A DNA stretch of 64,000 nt from Oricola nitratireducens (GTDB taxonomy: Bacteria; Pseudomonadota; Alphaproteobacteria; Rhizobiales; Rhizobiaceae): positions 62,001-126,000 of the forward strand of contig NZ_JACZCS010000031.1 in the NCBI RefSeq assembly GCF_014904745.1, given 5' to 3'. Both the position numbers and the translations under genes were made by a program. A model generated the notes under the pieces. That model ran no database searches. It saw nothing but the letters and a program-made list of their open reading frames with translations, and had not been told where the DNA came from. Within the stretch, counting starts at the first letter, position 1; every line of letters starts with the position of its first letter. Of this stretch, positions 18,557 through 28,249 are shown piece by piece.

Positions 18557-19995
18557 CCCGCCTTGCGCATGGCGAGATCGAGCGGGAAGACCTTGGACGG
18601 ATTGAGCATCCAGCCCGGGTCGAAGGCGGCGCGCACGCGCATCTGCTGGTTGAGGTCGGTCTCGGTGAACTGGTGCAGCATCAGGTCGCGCTTCTCGATG
18701 CCGACGCCGTGTTCGCCGGTCAGACAGCCGCCGACGTCGACGCAGAGCTTGAGGATTTCCATCCCCGCGGCTTCCGCCTTCTCGGCCTCGGCCGGATCGT
18801 TGACGTTGTAGAGGATCAGAGGATGCATATTGCCGTCGCCGGCATGAAAGACATTGGCGACGCGCAGGCCGTATTTCTCGACGATCTTTGAGGTCTCGGC
18901 CAGAACATGCGACAGCTGGCCGAGCGGCACGGTGCCGTCCATGCAGATATAGTCGGCGACGCGGCCGGTCGCGCCGAAGGCCGATTTGCGGCCCTTCCAG
19001 ATGCTCGCCGCCTCCATCGCCGACTGGCTTTCCTTGACGCGCTTGACGTTGTGCGCCTTGGCGATGGCGATTATCTTCTTCAGCATCGCGTCCATCTCGT
19101 CGTCGGACCCTTCGACCTCGACGATCAGCAGCGCCTGGACGTCCATCGGATAGCCGGCATGGGCGAAGGCCTCGCAGATGTCGATGGCTTCCTTGTCCAT
19201 GAACTCGATGGCGACGGGAATGATGCCGGCGGCGATGATGTCGGAGACGCAGGCACCCGCGACCTCGGAGGAATCGAAGCCGAAGAGAACCGGACGCGCC
19301 CCCTCGGGCTTCGCCAGCAGGCGGACGGTGGCCTCGGTGACGATGCCGAGCTGGCCTTCCGAGCCGCAGACGAGGCCGAGCAGATCGATACCGGACGCGT
19401 CGAGCGCCTTGCCGCCTATGTCGACGACGGTGCCGTCATGCAGCACCATTTTCACGCCGAGCAGATTGTTGGTGGTGACGCCGTATTTCAGGCAATGCGC
19501 GCCGCCGGAATTCATGCCGATATTGCCGGCGATGGTGCAGGCGAGCTGCGACGACGGGTCGGGCGCGTAGAAAAAGCCGTCGGCGGAGACCTCGTCGGAG
19601 ATGCGCAGATTGGTGACGCCGGCCTGGACGCGGGCAGCGCGGTTCTCGAAATCGACCTCGAGGATGCGCGCCATCTTCGATACGCCGATGACGACGGCGT
19701 CCTCCTGCGGGATCGCCCCGCCGGCAAGCGACGTGCCCGCCCCGCGCGGCACGACCGGCACGCCGTTTTGCGAACAGTATTTCATCACCGCGGCGACCTG
19801 CTCGGTCGTTTCGGGCAGGACGACGGCGAGCGGAACGCGGCGATATGCGGTGAAGGCGTCGGTCTCGAAGGGAACCAGTTCGCGCTCCTCGGTCACGAGG
19901 CAATCGGCCGGAACCAGTTCGGCGAGTCCGGCTTGGATCTCGGCGCGGCGGGCGATGATACCGGCCTTCGGTTCGAGAAACTGTATCTGGTTCAT
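18553..19995 (-). CDS. glcD: Glycolate oxidase catalytic subunit
   Basis: A 480-residue FAD enzyme that oxidises glycolate to glyoxylate, the first gene of glcDEF. It has the FAD-binding sequence PVVPRGAGTSLAGGAIPQEDAVVI and the C-terminal GGCLTGEHGVGIEKRDLM of the GlcD/D-lactate dehydrogenase family. Two ATGs are possible; the one at 19995 has GGAAGG 7 bases upstream and is preferred over 20001, which is too close. It is divergent from a LysR gene, the likely regulator. Confidence 0.95.
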   Translation of the reverse strand: MNQIQFLEPKAGIIARRAEIQAGLAELVPADCLVTEERELVPFETDAFTAYRRVPLAVVLPETTEQVAAVMKYCSQNGVPVVPRGAGTSLAGGAIPQEDAVVIGVSKMARILEVDFENRAARVQAGVTNLRISDEVSADGFFYAPDPSSQLACTIAGNIGMNSGGAHCLKYGVTTNNLLGVKMVLHDGTVVDIGGKALDASGIDLLGLVCGSEGQLGIVTEATVRLLAKPEGARPVLFGFDSSEVAGACVSDIIAAGIIPVAIEFMDKEAIDICEAFAHAGYPMDVQALLIVEVEGSDDEMDAMLKKIIAIAKAHNVKRVKESQSAMEAASIWKGRKSAFGATGRVADYICMDGTVPLGQLSHVLAETSKIVEKYGLRVANVFHAGDGNMHPLILYNVNDPAEAEKAEAAGMEILKLCVDVGGCLTGEHGVGIEKRDLMLHQFTETDLNQQMRVRAAFDPGWMLNPSKVFPLDLAMRKAG

Positions 19996-20246
19996 GATCA
20001 TCCCTTCCGGAAACGCAGCTTTTCGCGCAACTGGTAAATCTTTTTTACCACTCGGATTTGCCTCAGGCAATGCGCAGGCGTATCTCGCCGAAAAAAGCTT
20101 GCCGATCGTGATCCGAAACAGGCCCCCTAGCGTAGTACTTGTTCACGATGTGGAAAAAATCTCACTTGATTTATCTCATGGCCCGGCTACGAAGGTACTT
20201 GCCGTTACGTAACTTCGGGCCGGATCATTAAGGAAAACGCGAACGA

Positions 20247-21209
20247 ATGAGCAACTTTGGCGACCTTGAAATCTTTGCCCGTGTCGTTTCCGCCGGCTCC
20301 ATGTCGGCGGCCGGACGCGAGCTCGGCCTCTCTCCCGCAGTCGTTTCCAAACGGCTGCGCCGCCTCGAGGATCGCCTGGGGTCGCGGCTTCTGCAGCGTA
20401 CCACGCGGCAAATCGCGCTGACCGAGGCCGGCCAGGGATTTTACGAACGCGTCATCGCCATTCTTGCCGGCGTCGAGGAAGCGGAAGCCTTCGTTTCGCG
20501 GCGCTCGGCCCTGGCGCGCGGAACCCTGAAGGTCACGGCACCGACCTCGTTCGGGCGCCTGCATATCGCGCCGCATCTCGGCGCCTTCATGGAGGCCAAT
20601 CCCGACCTCGCCATCAACCTGATCCTGTCGGACGACTTCGTCGACATCGTCGGCGACGGCTACGACGTCGCCATACGCATCGCCGAACTCGCCGATTCGA
20701 GCCTGGTGGCGCGCAAGATCGCGCCGGTGCGCCGGATCCTTTGCGCGACACCCGCCTATATCGAGCGCAACGGATCGCCGCAGAGCTTCGACGACCTCAA
20801 CGCCCACAATTGCCTGACGCATGTTTCAGGCGAGGCCTGGCGGCTGCAGGGTCCGGACGGGCTCGTCTCCTTCCGCCCCAACGGCGCGCTGATGACGAAT
20901 TCCTCGGAAGTCGTGCGCGAGGCGGTGCTGGCCGGAATCGGTGTCGGCCTGCGCTCGACCTGGGACATCGGGCCGGCGCTGGCTTCCGGCAAGCTGGTCC
21001 AGGTGCTCCCCGACTACGAGGGGTCGCGCAACATCGCGGTGCACGCAATCTATCCGTCGCGCCAGTTCCTGCCGGTCAAGGTGCGCCTGTTCATCGATTT
21101 CCTCGCCGACCTCTACGGCAGCATACCCTATTGGGAAGAGGGCATCGAGGGGTCGCCGGCGCCCGACGGCGTCGTCCCCATCCGGCGCGCGTCGTCTGCC
21201 GTCAGATAG
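20247..21209 (+). CDS. LysR-family regulator divergent from glcDEF
   Basis: A 320-residue transcription factor. An N-terminal winged helix-turn-helix (SMSAAGRELGLSPAVVSKRLRRLEDRLG at about residues 18-45) is followed by a type-2 periplasmic-binding-like effector domain (GTLKVTAPTSFGRLHIAPHLGAF, then DVAIRIAELADSSLVARKIAP). It is of the large AaeR/DsdC-like set. The 250-base gap to glcD fits divergent autoregulation. The effector is unknown; glycolate is an inference from position. Confidence 0.9.
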   Translation: MSNFGDLEIFARVVSAGSMSAAGRELGLSPAVVSKRLRRLEDRLGSRLLQRTTRQIALTEAGQGFYERVIAILAGVEEAEAFVSRRSALARGTLKVTAPTSFGRLHIAPHLGAFMEANPDLAINLILSDDFVDIVGDGYDVAIRIAELADSSLVARKIAPVRRILCATPAYIERNGSPQSFDDLNAHNCLTHVSGEAWRLQGPDGLVSFRPNGALMTNSSEVVREAVLAGIGVGLRSTWDIGPALASGKLVQVLPDYEGSRNIAVHAIYPSRQFLPVKVRLFIDFLADLYGSIPYWEEGIEGSPAPDGVVPIRRASSAVR

Positions 21210-21216
21210 ACCTGTC

Positions 21217-22569
21217 TCAGTGAGCGCTATCGCTGTGCGAACGGCGGATGCGCCGCACCACCAGCCAGATCGCCAGCACGACGATGGGCACCGCGACCGC
21301 GGTGACCACGCTGTCCGATATGCCGAAATGCTTGATGCCGCTGCCCTTGGCGACATAGCCGATCAGGCCGACCACGTAATAGGAGACGGCCGCCACCGAC
21401 AGCCCCTCGACCGTTTGTTGCAGCCTGAGCTGCAGCTTGGCGCGGGTGTTCATCGAATGCAGCAGGTCGCGGTTCTGTTTTTCGACCGCGACGTCGACCT
21501 TGGTGCGCAGCAGCGTCGCCGCACGCGCCAGTTTGCGCGACAGGTTCGCCAGCCGGTCCTCGACCGAGCGGCAGGTCCGCATCGCCGGCGCGACGCGGCG
21601 TTCCAGGAAACTGCGCCAGGTGTCGTAGCCGGTGACCGGCTCCTCGGCGAGCGCGTCGAGCCGGTCGTTGACGATCTCGTCATAGGCGCGGCTGGCGCCG
21701 AAACGATAGAGGCTCGACGCGGCGTCGGCCTCGAGGTCGGCGGCGAGCGCTGTGATGTCGTCGAGCAGTTGTTCGGCGTCGCCGGTCTCGATCGACCGCA
21801 TCCGGTTGGTGAGCGCGGCAAGCTGGTCCTCGGCCTTGCGCATGCGCGGCGACAGGCGCTGGGCGAGCGGCAGGCCGAGCATGGCGAGCGTGCGATAGAT
21901 CTCGATGTCGAACAGGCGCTGCGCCAGCGCGCCAGTGCGCTGCGGGCTCATGCCCTTGTCGAGCACGAGGATCTGGGTCAGGCCGGAGGCATCCTGGCGA
22001 AAATCGGTGACGACGACGGCCAGCCCGCCTTCGACCGAGGAACAGCACAGCGTCGCCGGATCGAAACCGGAAATCAGCTTCATCGCCGCCGGCGAATGCT
22101 TGCGGATTTCCATGCGCGCGCCGGCGATCAGGGTTCCCGGTGCGGGAAATTCCTCGCCGAAGGGGTGGCCGGTCAGCGGCTCGCCGAAACGGCGCGGCAG
22201 CGGGCCTTCCCACAGATAGGTCGAGGCCTCGGTATGGCGCTCCCAGCGCAGCGTTCCCTTGCCGGTCGCGATGGTGTGGTGGCGGGCCTGCATTTCCGGC
22301 GGCGCCGAGCCGTGGCGCCGCGACAGTTCCGCCAGCACCGCGTGATCGACCTTCGAGCCGCCCTCGGTCATGAAGCAGAGCTTGATCAGCGCGCGCGGCG
22401 CGGAAATCGCCGGCGCGGGGCGGGCGTGAATCTCGCCGAGCGCGGCGGCGCGATTTGCATGCAGCGGAAAGCCGAACGCACCGCGGCGCGGCACATCGGC
22501 TGCGGCAGGTTCGGGTGAGGACGTTTTTTTCGGCTGGGTTTTGGGTGACTGATCGGCGATTTCGTTCAT
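21217..22569 (-). CDS. DUF3422 membrane-anchored protein
   Basis: A 450-residue protein of the DUF3422 family. The N-terminal ANRAAALGEIHARP is a strong family marker. The middle is helical and soluble, with coiled-coil-like stretches (LRKAEDQLAALTNRMRSIETGDAEQLLDDI). Two C-terminal helices (YYVVGLIGYVAK, then VTAVAVPIVVLAIWLVVRR) should anchor it to the inner membrane. Function is unknown. The ATG at 22569 leaves a lysine/proline-rich leader before the domain. It is divergent from the GntR gene. Confidence 0.82.
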   Translation of the reverse strand: MNEIADQSPKTQPKKTSSPEPAAADVPRRGAFGFPLHANRAAALGEIHARPAPAISAPRALIKLCFMTEGGSKVDHAVLAELSRRHGSAPPEMQARHHTIATGKGTLRWERHTEASTYLWEGPLPRRFGEPLTGHPFGEEFPAPGTLIAGARMEIRKHSPAAMKLISGFDPATLCCSSVEGGLAVVVTDFRQDASGLTQILVLDKGMSPQRTGALAQRLFDIEIYRTLAMLGLPLAQRLSPRMRKAEDQLAALTNRMRSIETGDAEQLLDDITALAADLEADAASSLYRFGASRAYDEIVNDRLDALAEEPVTGYDTWRSFLERRVAPAMRTCRSVEDRLANLSRKLARAATLLRTKVDVAVEKQNRDLLHSMNTRAKLQLRLQQTVEGLSVAAVSYYVVGLIGYVAKGSGIKHFGISDSVVTAVAVPIVVLAIWLVVRRIRRSHSDSAH

Positions 22570-22668
22570 CAAATCCGTTCCGGCGTGGATTCGGATCAGA
22601 CTATACCGCGACTTTCCACGAATGATATGCCATGCGCTGGCACAAATTGTCCCGCCAGACAGCCCGAA

Positions 22669-22691
22669 ATTGGACAATAAAATTGACCAAT
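22669..22691. promoter_or_regulatory. Palindromic operator before the GntR-family gene
   Basis: ATTGGACAAT-AAA-ATTGACCAAT reads almost identically on both strands, differing only near the centre and at one position per arm. It lies 45 bases before the regulator's ATG, and a related CAAATTGT sits just upstream. This is a natural place for FadR/LldR-type regulators to bind. The TTGAC within it may also be part of the promoter. Confidence 0.6.
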
Positions 22692-22735
22692 CGCGGCCCC
22701 ACCCGCTACTTTGGTCGTAACCGAGGGAGACATGA

Positions 22736-23518
22736 ATGCCGGACGGCTATTTCACGCGGATCGACCATGTGCGCACGGCCAACGAAGTCTGCGCGCAGAT
22801 CGAGACGCTGGTGCTCGAAGGCGTGCTGCGCGTCGGCGACAAGCTGCCCGGCGAACGCGAATTGTCACGCCAGTTCGACGTGTCCCGTCCGGTGCTGCGC
22901 GAGGCGATCAAGGATCTGGAAAACCGCGGCCTTGTGGTGACCCGCCACGGCGGCGGCACCTTCATCGCCGACGTGATCGGCGACGTCTTCTCGCCGATCA
23001 TGCTGGAACTGATCGCCCGCCACCCGAAAGCGACATACGACTATCTCGAATACCGCCGCGACGTCGAGGGCATCGCGGCCGCCTATGCGGCGGAACGGGC
23101 GACCGAGCACGACAGGGCGCTCCTGACCGACATCATGACCCGCATGGAGACAGCACACACCAAGGAAAATCCGCAGGAAGAAGCGGAGATCGACATCGAG
23201 TTCCACAATGCGGTGTGCGAGAGCGCGCACAATCTCTTGCTGATGCACGCGCTGCGCTCCTGCTACCGGGTGCTTGCGAACGGCGTGTTCTTCAGCCGGG
23301 CGCTTGTCTACGGGCTGCCCGGCGCGCGCGACGAACTGCTGCAGCAGCATCGCGCGGTCTACGACGCGATCATGGCGGGCGATGCGGATGCGGCGCGGCG
23401 CGCGGCGCAGGCGCATATGGAGTTCGTTGAGAAATACAGCCGCGAAGCCGAACGCGCGCAGTCCCGCGAAGCGGTCTCGCGCCTGCGCCGCACGCAGCGG
23501 CTGGCGCCGGCGGACTGA
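22736..23518 (+). CDS. GntR-family regulator, FCD domain (LldR-like)
   Basis: A 260-residue repressor with an N-terminal winged helix (LPGERELSRQFDVSRPVLREAIKDLENRGLV at about 40-70, ending RHGGGTFI) and an all-helical FCD ligand domain. The metal-site pattern of FCD proteins can be seen in DIEFHNAVCESAHN and in HRAVYDAIMAGD..AARRAAQAHMEF. It is convergent with the lldD-type gene 33 bases away, the usual LldR/LldD pairing. The ligand (lactate or another 2-hydroxyacid) is inferred from context. Confidence 0.9.
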   Translation: MPDGYFTRIDHVRTANEVCAQIETLVLEGVLRVGDKLPGERELSRQFDVSRPVLREAIKDLENRGLVVTRHGGGTFIADVIGDVFSPIMLELIARHPKATYDYLEYRRDVEGIAAAYAAERATEHDRALLTDIMTRMETAHTKENPQEEAEIDIEFHNAVCESAHNLLLMHALRSCYRVLANGVFFSRALVYGLPGARDELLQQHRAVYDAIMAGDADAARRAAQAHMEFVEKYSREAERAQSREAVSRLRRTQRLAPAD

Positions 23519-23550
23519 TCCGCCGGCAGCGACCCGGACAAAGCGGCCGG

Positions 23551-24861
23551 CTAGGCCTTGCTTGCCGGTTTGCGTTTTGCGGGCGTTGTACGCTTCGCTG
23601 CCGTTGTCCGCCTGGTCGCGGTCTTGGCCGCGGCCGCTTGCCGTTTTGCCGCCGGTTTCTGCTTCGTTGCGGTTTTGGCCGGCGCCTTTGCCTTCATCAC
23701 CTTGCGTTCGGTCGCGGGCGGCGCGAGCAGGTTGTGGTGGCCGACATTGTTGATGTCGGTCTCGCCAGCCAGCGCCATGGTGACATCGAGTTCCTTGCGC
23801 AACAATTGCAGCGCCTTGGTGACACCCTGTTCGCCGGCGGCGCCGAGACCGTAGATGAAGGCGCGGCCGATATAGGTCGATTTGGCGCCGAGCGCGATCG
23901 CCTTGAAAATATCCTGGCCGGATCGGATGCCGGAATCGAGATGGACCTCGATCTTGTCGCCGACGGCGTCGACGATCGGCGCCAGCATGTCGATCGAGGC
24001 GGCGGCGCCGTCGAGCTGGCGGCCGCCATGGTTCGACACGATGATCGCGTCGGCGCCGGTTCCGGCGGCGATCTTCGCGTCCTCGACATCGTTGACGCCC
24101 TTGAGGATCAGCGGGCCGTCCCAGTGCTTCTTGATCCACTCGACCGATTCCCAGTCCAGCGTCTGGTCGAACTGGCTGTTGGTCCAGTCGCCGAGCGAGG
24201 ACATGTCATCGACGCCCTTTACATGGCCGACGATGTTGCCGAAGGAGCGGTTCCTGGTGCCGGCCATGCCGAGGCACCAGGCCGGCTTGAAGGCCAGGTT
24301 GATCAGATTGGCGAGCGTCGGCTTGGGCGGCGCGGACAGGCCGTTCTTCACGTCCTTGTTGCGCTGGGCGAGGATCTGCAGGTCGAGGGTGAGCACCAGC
24401 GCCGAGCAGCCCGCCGCCTTGGCGCGCTCGATCAGCGACGCCGCGAAACCGCGGTCGCGCATGACGTAGAGCTGGAACCAGAACGGCTTGGTCGTCGCCG
24501 CCGCGACCGCCTCGATCGAGCAGATGCTCATGGTCGACAACGTGAACGGCACGCCGAATTTCTCCGCCGCCCGGGCGGCGTGGATCTCGCCGTCGGCATG
24601 CTGCATGCCGGTCATCCCGACAGGCGCAAGCGCCACCGGCATGGAGACGTCCTGACCGGCCATGGTGGTCGCCACGGACCGATTGTCGATGTTGCGGGCG
24701 ACGCGCTGGCGCAGCAGGATTTCCGAAAAGGCGTCGGTGTTGGCGCGATAGGTCGATTCGGACCACGCGCCGGAATCGGCATAGTCGTAGAACATGCGCG
24801 GCACGCGGCGGCGCGCAATTTTCTGGAGATCGTGAATGTCGGTGATCTTGTCGAGATTCAT
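23551..24861 (-). CDS. lldD: L-lactate/2-hydroxyacid dehydrogenase with Lys/Ala-rich tail
   Basis: A 436-residue FMN-dependent (beta/alpha)8-barrel enzyme. It has RRVPRMFYDYADSGAW and, near residue 280, the active-site histidine in IIVSNHGGRQLDGA; HLDSGIRSGQDIFKAIALGA supplies the FMN-phosphate arginine and loop. Family members are usually about 380 residues. Here about 48 residues rich in Lys, Ala, Thr and Pro (from about residue 388, PAKTATKQKPAAKR and similar) are added after the barrel. The tail has no acid residues and resembles histone-H1-like termini. The exact 2-hydroxyacid is not certain. Confidence 0.88.
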   Translation of the reverse strand: MNLDKITDIHDLQKIARRRVPRMFYDYADSGAWSESTYRANTDAFSEILLRQRVARNIDNRSVATTMAGQDVSMPVALAPVGMTGMQHADGEIHAARAAEKFGVPFTLSTMSICSIEAVAAATTKPFWFQLYVMRDRGFAASLIERAKAAGCSALVLTLDLQILAQRNKDVKNGLSAPPKPTLANLINLAFKPAWCLGMAGTRNRSFGNIVGHVKGVDDMSSLGDWTNSQFDQTLDWESVEWIKKHWDGPLILKGVNDVEDAKIAAGTGADAIIVSNHGGRQLDGAAASIDMLAPIVDAVGDKIEVHLDSGIRSGQDIFKAIALGAKSTYIGRAFIYGLGAAGEQGVTKALQLLRKELDVTMALAGETDINNVGHHNLLAPPATERKVMKAKAPAKTATKQKPAAKRQAAAAKTATRRTTAAKRTTPAKRKPASKA

Positions 24862-24975
24862 GCCAGTTCGTTCCTCTCCCGATGCGTGGCACCGCTCATA
24901 GCGCCTGTATGGCGCGAGGGAAAGACGGCAAATGCCCGGTACGGGCGATACGCCGGCCGAATGCCGGCGCTCGGG

Positions 24976-25125
24976 TCACCTGTTGAGGGAGGTCAGGCCG
25001 GCGGAAATGCCGTAGCCGTCCTCGGACACTTTGCCCGCAAAGGCGCCTTCGGTGTAGACCGCAAGGCCCCAGAACGAGATGGCCAACAACATCGCCGCCG
25101 ACAGAAAAGCCGTGCGCACGGTCAT
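24976..25125 (-). CDS. Small single-helix membrane or secreted peptide
   Basis: A 49-residue protein with one hydrophobic helix (AFLSAAMLLAISFWGLAVYTEGAFA) that could be a signal peptide or anchor, followed by about 20 polar residues ending TSLNR. An AGGAG lies 7 bases before the ATG at 25125, which decides this start over longer frames. No family is recognised. Confidence 0.5.
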   Translation of the reverse strand: MTVRTAFLSAAMLLAISFWGLAVYTEGAFAGKVSEDGYGISAGLTSLNR

Positions 25126-25295
25126 GATACGCTCCTGAAATTCCGGTTTCGGCGGCATGGAACCATGCGCGGCGAAGAGTTGATGTGCCAACGGTCACAA
25201 ACCGCTTTGGCACGGCGGGCCGTATAGAGTTTACAAAGCATGAACGCCAGAGACATCTTCTGGTTCCACGGAAATTTCACGGAAGGATTTTCCAG

Positions 25296-25955
25296 GTGTT
25301 GCAAAACCGCGTCACCCCCTTCGGCGAGATCCTCGCCGATCCCGCGCACGGGGCGTTTACGGGCAATCGCGGCATCCTGCACGATCCGGAAACGCGGACG
25401 CTGCATCCCGTCAAACGCTGGACGAGCAAGGCATGGATCATCTGCGCGTGCGATTTCAGGGGCGTCAGGCGCGACGTCATGGGCCACAATGGCCGCAACG
25501 GGAAGGCAGGCTGGACGGAACTGTTCTTCCTCGACGAGGCGACGGCGCTATCCGCCGGGCACCGGCCCTGCTTCTATTGCCGCAACGCCGACGCGAAACG
25601 CTTCCAGGCCGCTTGGGCGGCCGGCAATGGCGGGAAACCGCCGAAGGCGTCCGAAATGGACGTCGTGCTGCATGCCGAGCGCCTCGACGGCCGCGCCAAG
25701 CGGCTGCACCCCCTGCCCTGTCCGGCCGAGGACCTGCCCGACGGAACGATCATCGCCCATGGCGGGGAGGCGATGCTGATGCGCGCCGGCCACGCCTGGC
25801 GCTGGTCGTTTGCGGGCTATTCGCCGGCCGCGACGCCGCCGTCCGGGCTGGCGCTGCTGACGCCGCCCTCGACGGTCAGGACCCTTCGCGCCGGCTACGC
25901 GCCGGCGATCCACTACACCGCGCCGGTCCATCCGGCCGAAGAGCCGGACGATTGA
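25296..25955 (+). CDS. Conserved hypothetical protein with Cys pairs
   Basis: A 219-residue soluble protein starting at a GTG with GGAAGGA 8 bases upstream. It contains [59 protein letters not shown] and a C-terminal [15 protein letters not shown]. The CFYC pair inside GHRPCFYCR suggests a metal site. This layout recurs in Rhizobiales as an uncharacterised protein; I know no function. It precedes rsmE by 31 bases, so the two may be co-transcribed. Confidence 0.7.
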   Translation: MLQNRVTPFGEILADPAHGAFTGNRGILHDPETRTLHPVKRWTSKAWIICACDFRGVRRDVMGHNGRNGKAGWTELFFLDEATALSAGHRPCFYCRNADAKRFQAAWAAGNGGKPPKASEMDVVLHAERLDGRAKRLHPLPCPAEDLPDGTIIAHGGEAMLMRAGHAWRWSFAGYSPAATPPSGLALLTPPSTVRTLRAGYAPAIHYTAPVHPAEEPDD

Positions 25956-25986
25956 CCTTTTTCGCCGTCCGGTCCATCCGTCTGCC

Positions 25987-26724
25987 ATGCGCGCCAACTA
26001 CAAGATGCAACGCCTGTTCATCGACGCCCCGCTCGCGGCGGGCGCGACGATTCATCCGGACAAGGCGCAGTCGAACTACCTGCTCAACGTGCTGCGAATG
26101 GGCGAAGGCGCGGAGCTGCTCGTCTTCAACGGGCGCGACGGCGAGTGGCGCGCGGTACTGCGCCAGCCGGGCAGGAAACAGGCCGCGCTCGATATCGCCG
26201 AACAGGTTCGCCCGCAGCCCGAGCCGTCCGATCTCGTCTATTGCTTCGCGCCGCTGAAGTCCGGGCGGCTCGACTACATGGTGCAGAAGGCGGTCGAGAT
26301 GGGCGCCGGCGTCTTGCAGCCGGTGATGACGCATCACACGCAGATGCCGAAGGTCAATGTCGAGCGCATGGCGGCGAATGCCGTCGAGGCCGCCGAGCAA
26401 TGCGGCATTTTGTCGATTCCCGCCTGCCGCGAACCGGTGAAGTTCGACCGGCTTCTCGCCGACTGGGACACCGGCCGGCGGCTGATCTTCTGCGACGAGG
26501 ACGCGGCGACGAACAATCCGCTGGCGATCCTGCAAGCGCTGGAAAAGGCGCCGCTCGGCGTCATCATCGGCCCCGAAGGCGGCTTTTCCGACGCCGAACG
26601 CGCGCAGCTCCGCGCGCTCCCCTTCGTCACCGCCATCCCGCTCGGCCCCCGCATCCTGCGCGCCGACACGGCGGCCGTCGCCGCGCTCGCCGTCATCCAG
26701 GCGACGGTCGGGGATTGGGGCTAG
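25987..26724 (+). CDS. rsmE: 16S rRNA (uracil-1498-N3)-methyltransferase
   Basis: A 245-residue SPOUT-class methyltransferase. An N-terminal PUA-like part (about 1-75) is followed by a knotted domain with [34 protein letters not shown] and [17 protein letters not shown], the motifs that bind AdoMet and set the knot. It modifies U1498 in the decoding region. It is upstream of gshA by about 100 bases. Confidence 0.95.
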   Translation: MRANYKMQRLFIDAPLAAGATIHPDKAQSNYLLNVLRMGEGAELLVFNGRDGEWRAVLRQPGRKQAALDIAEQVRPQPEPSDLVYCFAPLKSGRLDYMVQKAVEMGAGVLQPVMTHHTQMPKVNVERMAANAVEAAEQCGILSIPACREPVKFDRLLADWDTGRRLIFCDEDAATNNPLAILQALEKAPLGVIIGPEGGFSDAERAQLRALPFVTAIPLGPRILRADTAAVAALAVIQATVGDWG

Positions 26725-26820
26725 TTCAATTTACCTTGACCGACCGTGTAGAAAATTGCGCTTGCCCTCACCGCGCCGCTCGTCCATCAAACGTCGCAAA
26801 TAAAAGGACGGGACGGCCAG

Positions 26821-28194
26821 ATGGCGCGCGACACCACAGACGAAACACCGATCGGCTCCGTCGAGGAGCTCGCCGCCTATCTGGCGTCCGGCTGCAAGCC
26901 GAAGGATGAATGGCGCATCGGCACCGAGCACGAGAAATTTCCCTTCTTCACCGAGGACAACAGCCCGGTGCCCTACGAAGGCGAGCGCTCGATCCGGGCG
27001 CTGCTCGAAGGCATGCGGGAGACGCTCGGCTGGGCGCCGATCATGGACGAGGGCCGCATCATCGGGCTCTTCGAGCCGACCGGCATGGGCGCGATCTCGC
27101 TGGAACCCGGCGGCCAGTTCGAATTGTCCGGCGCGCCGCTGGAATCGATCCACCAGACCTGCCGCGAATCGAACGCCCATCTGGCGCAGCTGCGCCAGAT
27201 CGCCGACCCGCTCGGCATCAAGTTCCTCGGCCTCGGCGCCAGCCCGAAATGGACGCTGGCCGAAACGCCGCGGATGCCGAAATCGCGCTACGACATCATG
27301 CGCGCCTACATGCCGAAGGTCGGCACGCAGGGCCTCGACATGATGCACCGGACCTCGACCATCCAGGTCAATCTCGACTTCTCCTCGGAAGCCGACATGC
27401 GCAAGAAGATGCAGGTCTCCTACCGGCTGCAGCCGATCGCCACCGCGCTCTTCGCCAACTCGCCCTTCACCGAGGGCCGGCCGAACGGCCTCTTGTCCTG
27501 GCGCGCCGACATCTGGCGCGACACCGACAACAACCGCTCCGGCGTGCTGCCCTTCGTCTTCAACGACGATTTCGGCTTCATGGACTATGTCGAATGGGTG
27601 CTCGACGTGCCGATGTATTTCGTCTTGCGCGAGGGCAAGTACCGGGATTGCACCCATGTCACCTTCCGGCAGTTCATGAACGGCGCGCTGGAAGGCGAGA
27701 TCCCGGACGCGCGGCCCAATCTCGGCGACTGGACCAACCATCTGTCGACGGTGTTCCCGGAAGTGCGGATGAAGAAGTTCCTGGAGATGCGCGGCGCCGA
27801 TGGCGGGCCGTGGCGGCGTATCTGCGCCCTGCCGGCGCTGTGGGTCGGGCTGACCTATGACGAGGACGCGCTGGAGGCGGCCGACGCGCTGACGCGCGAC
27901 TGGTCGTTCGAGGACGTCGTCGCGCTGCGCGACGCGGTGCCGGTGGAAGGCCTCAACGCCAAGATCCACAACCGCACGGTGCGCGAGATCGGCTACGACG
28001 TGCTCCGCATCGCGCGCAATGGCCTGCAATCGCGCGCCAAGCTCAATTCCGAAGGCTTCGACGAGGCCCATTTCTTGGCGCCGCTGGAAGAAATCGTCGC
28101 GCGCGGCACGACTGCGGCCGAGCAGATGGTCACCGAGTTCCATTCCGTCTGGGCGGAATCGATCGAGCCGGTCTTCATGGAATACGCCTACTAG
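26821..28194 (+). CDS. gshA: Glutamate-cysteine ligase, plant type
   Basis: A 457-residue enzyme for the first step of glutathione synthesis, of the GCS2 type shared by plants and Alphaproteobacteria. Recognisable parts are WRIGTEHEKF (metal/ATP site) near residue 40, MGAISLEPGGQFELSG near 100, and MHRTSTIQVNLDF near 175. Length is standard. The GST gene and redox genes in this window are potential users of its product. A 9-bp GC-rich hairpin follows the stop. Confidence 0.95.
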   Translation: MARDTTDETPIGSVEELAAYLASGCKPKDEWRIGTEHEKFPFFTEDNSPVPYEGERSIRALLEGMRETLGWAPIMDEGRIIGLFEPTGMGAISLEPGGQFELSGAPLESIHQTCRESNAHLAQLRQIADPLGIKFLGLGASPKWTLAETPRMPKSRYDIMRAYMPKVGTQGLDMMHRTSTIQVNLDFSSEADMRKKMQVSYRLQPIATALFANSPFTEGRPNGLLSWRADIWRDTDNNRSGVLPFVFNDDFGFMDYVEWVLDVPMYFVLREGKYRDCTHVTFRQFMNGALEGEIPDARPNLGDWTNHLSTVFPEVRMKKFLEMRGADGGPWRRICALPALWVGLTYDEDALEAADALTRDWSFEDVVALRDAVPVEGLNAKIHNRTVREIGYDVLRIARNGLQSRAKLNSEGFDEAHFLAPLEEIVARGTTAAEQMVTEFHSVWAESIEPVFMEYAY

Positions 28195-28211
28195 GACGGG
28201 TTCGCGCGGAC

Positions 28212-28231
28212 CGCGGGGGCGTGCCCCCGCG
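28212..28231 (+). terminator. GC hairpin after gshA
   Basis: CGCGGGGGC-GT-GCCCCCGCG is an exact inverted repeat 17 bases after the gshA stop. There is no T-run, so it may be a weak terminator or a convergent boundary with the DsrE-like gene. Confidence 0.4.
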
Positions 28232-28249
28232 ATCCTGGCCAATGGGCGA

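Noticed and set aside
15641-18811. A 1056-codon open frame antisense to the glc operon
   Set aside because: It is the complement of glcF, glcE and the DUF4870 gene; high GC3 on the other strand keeps it open. It has no domain and no start signal.
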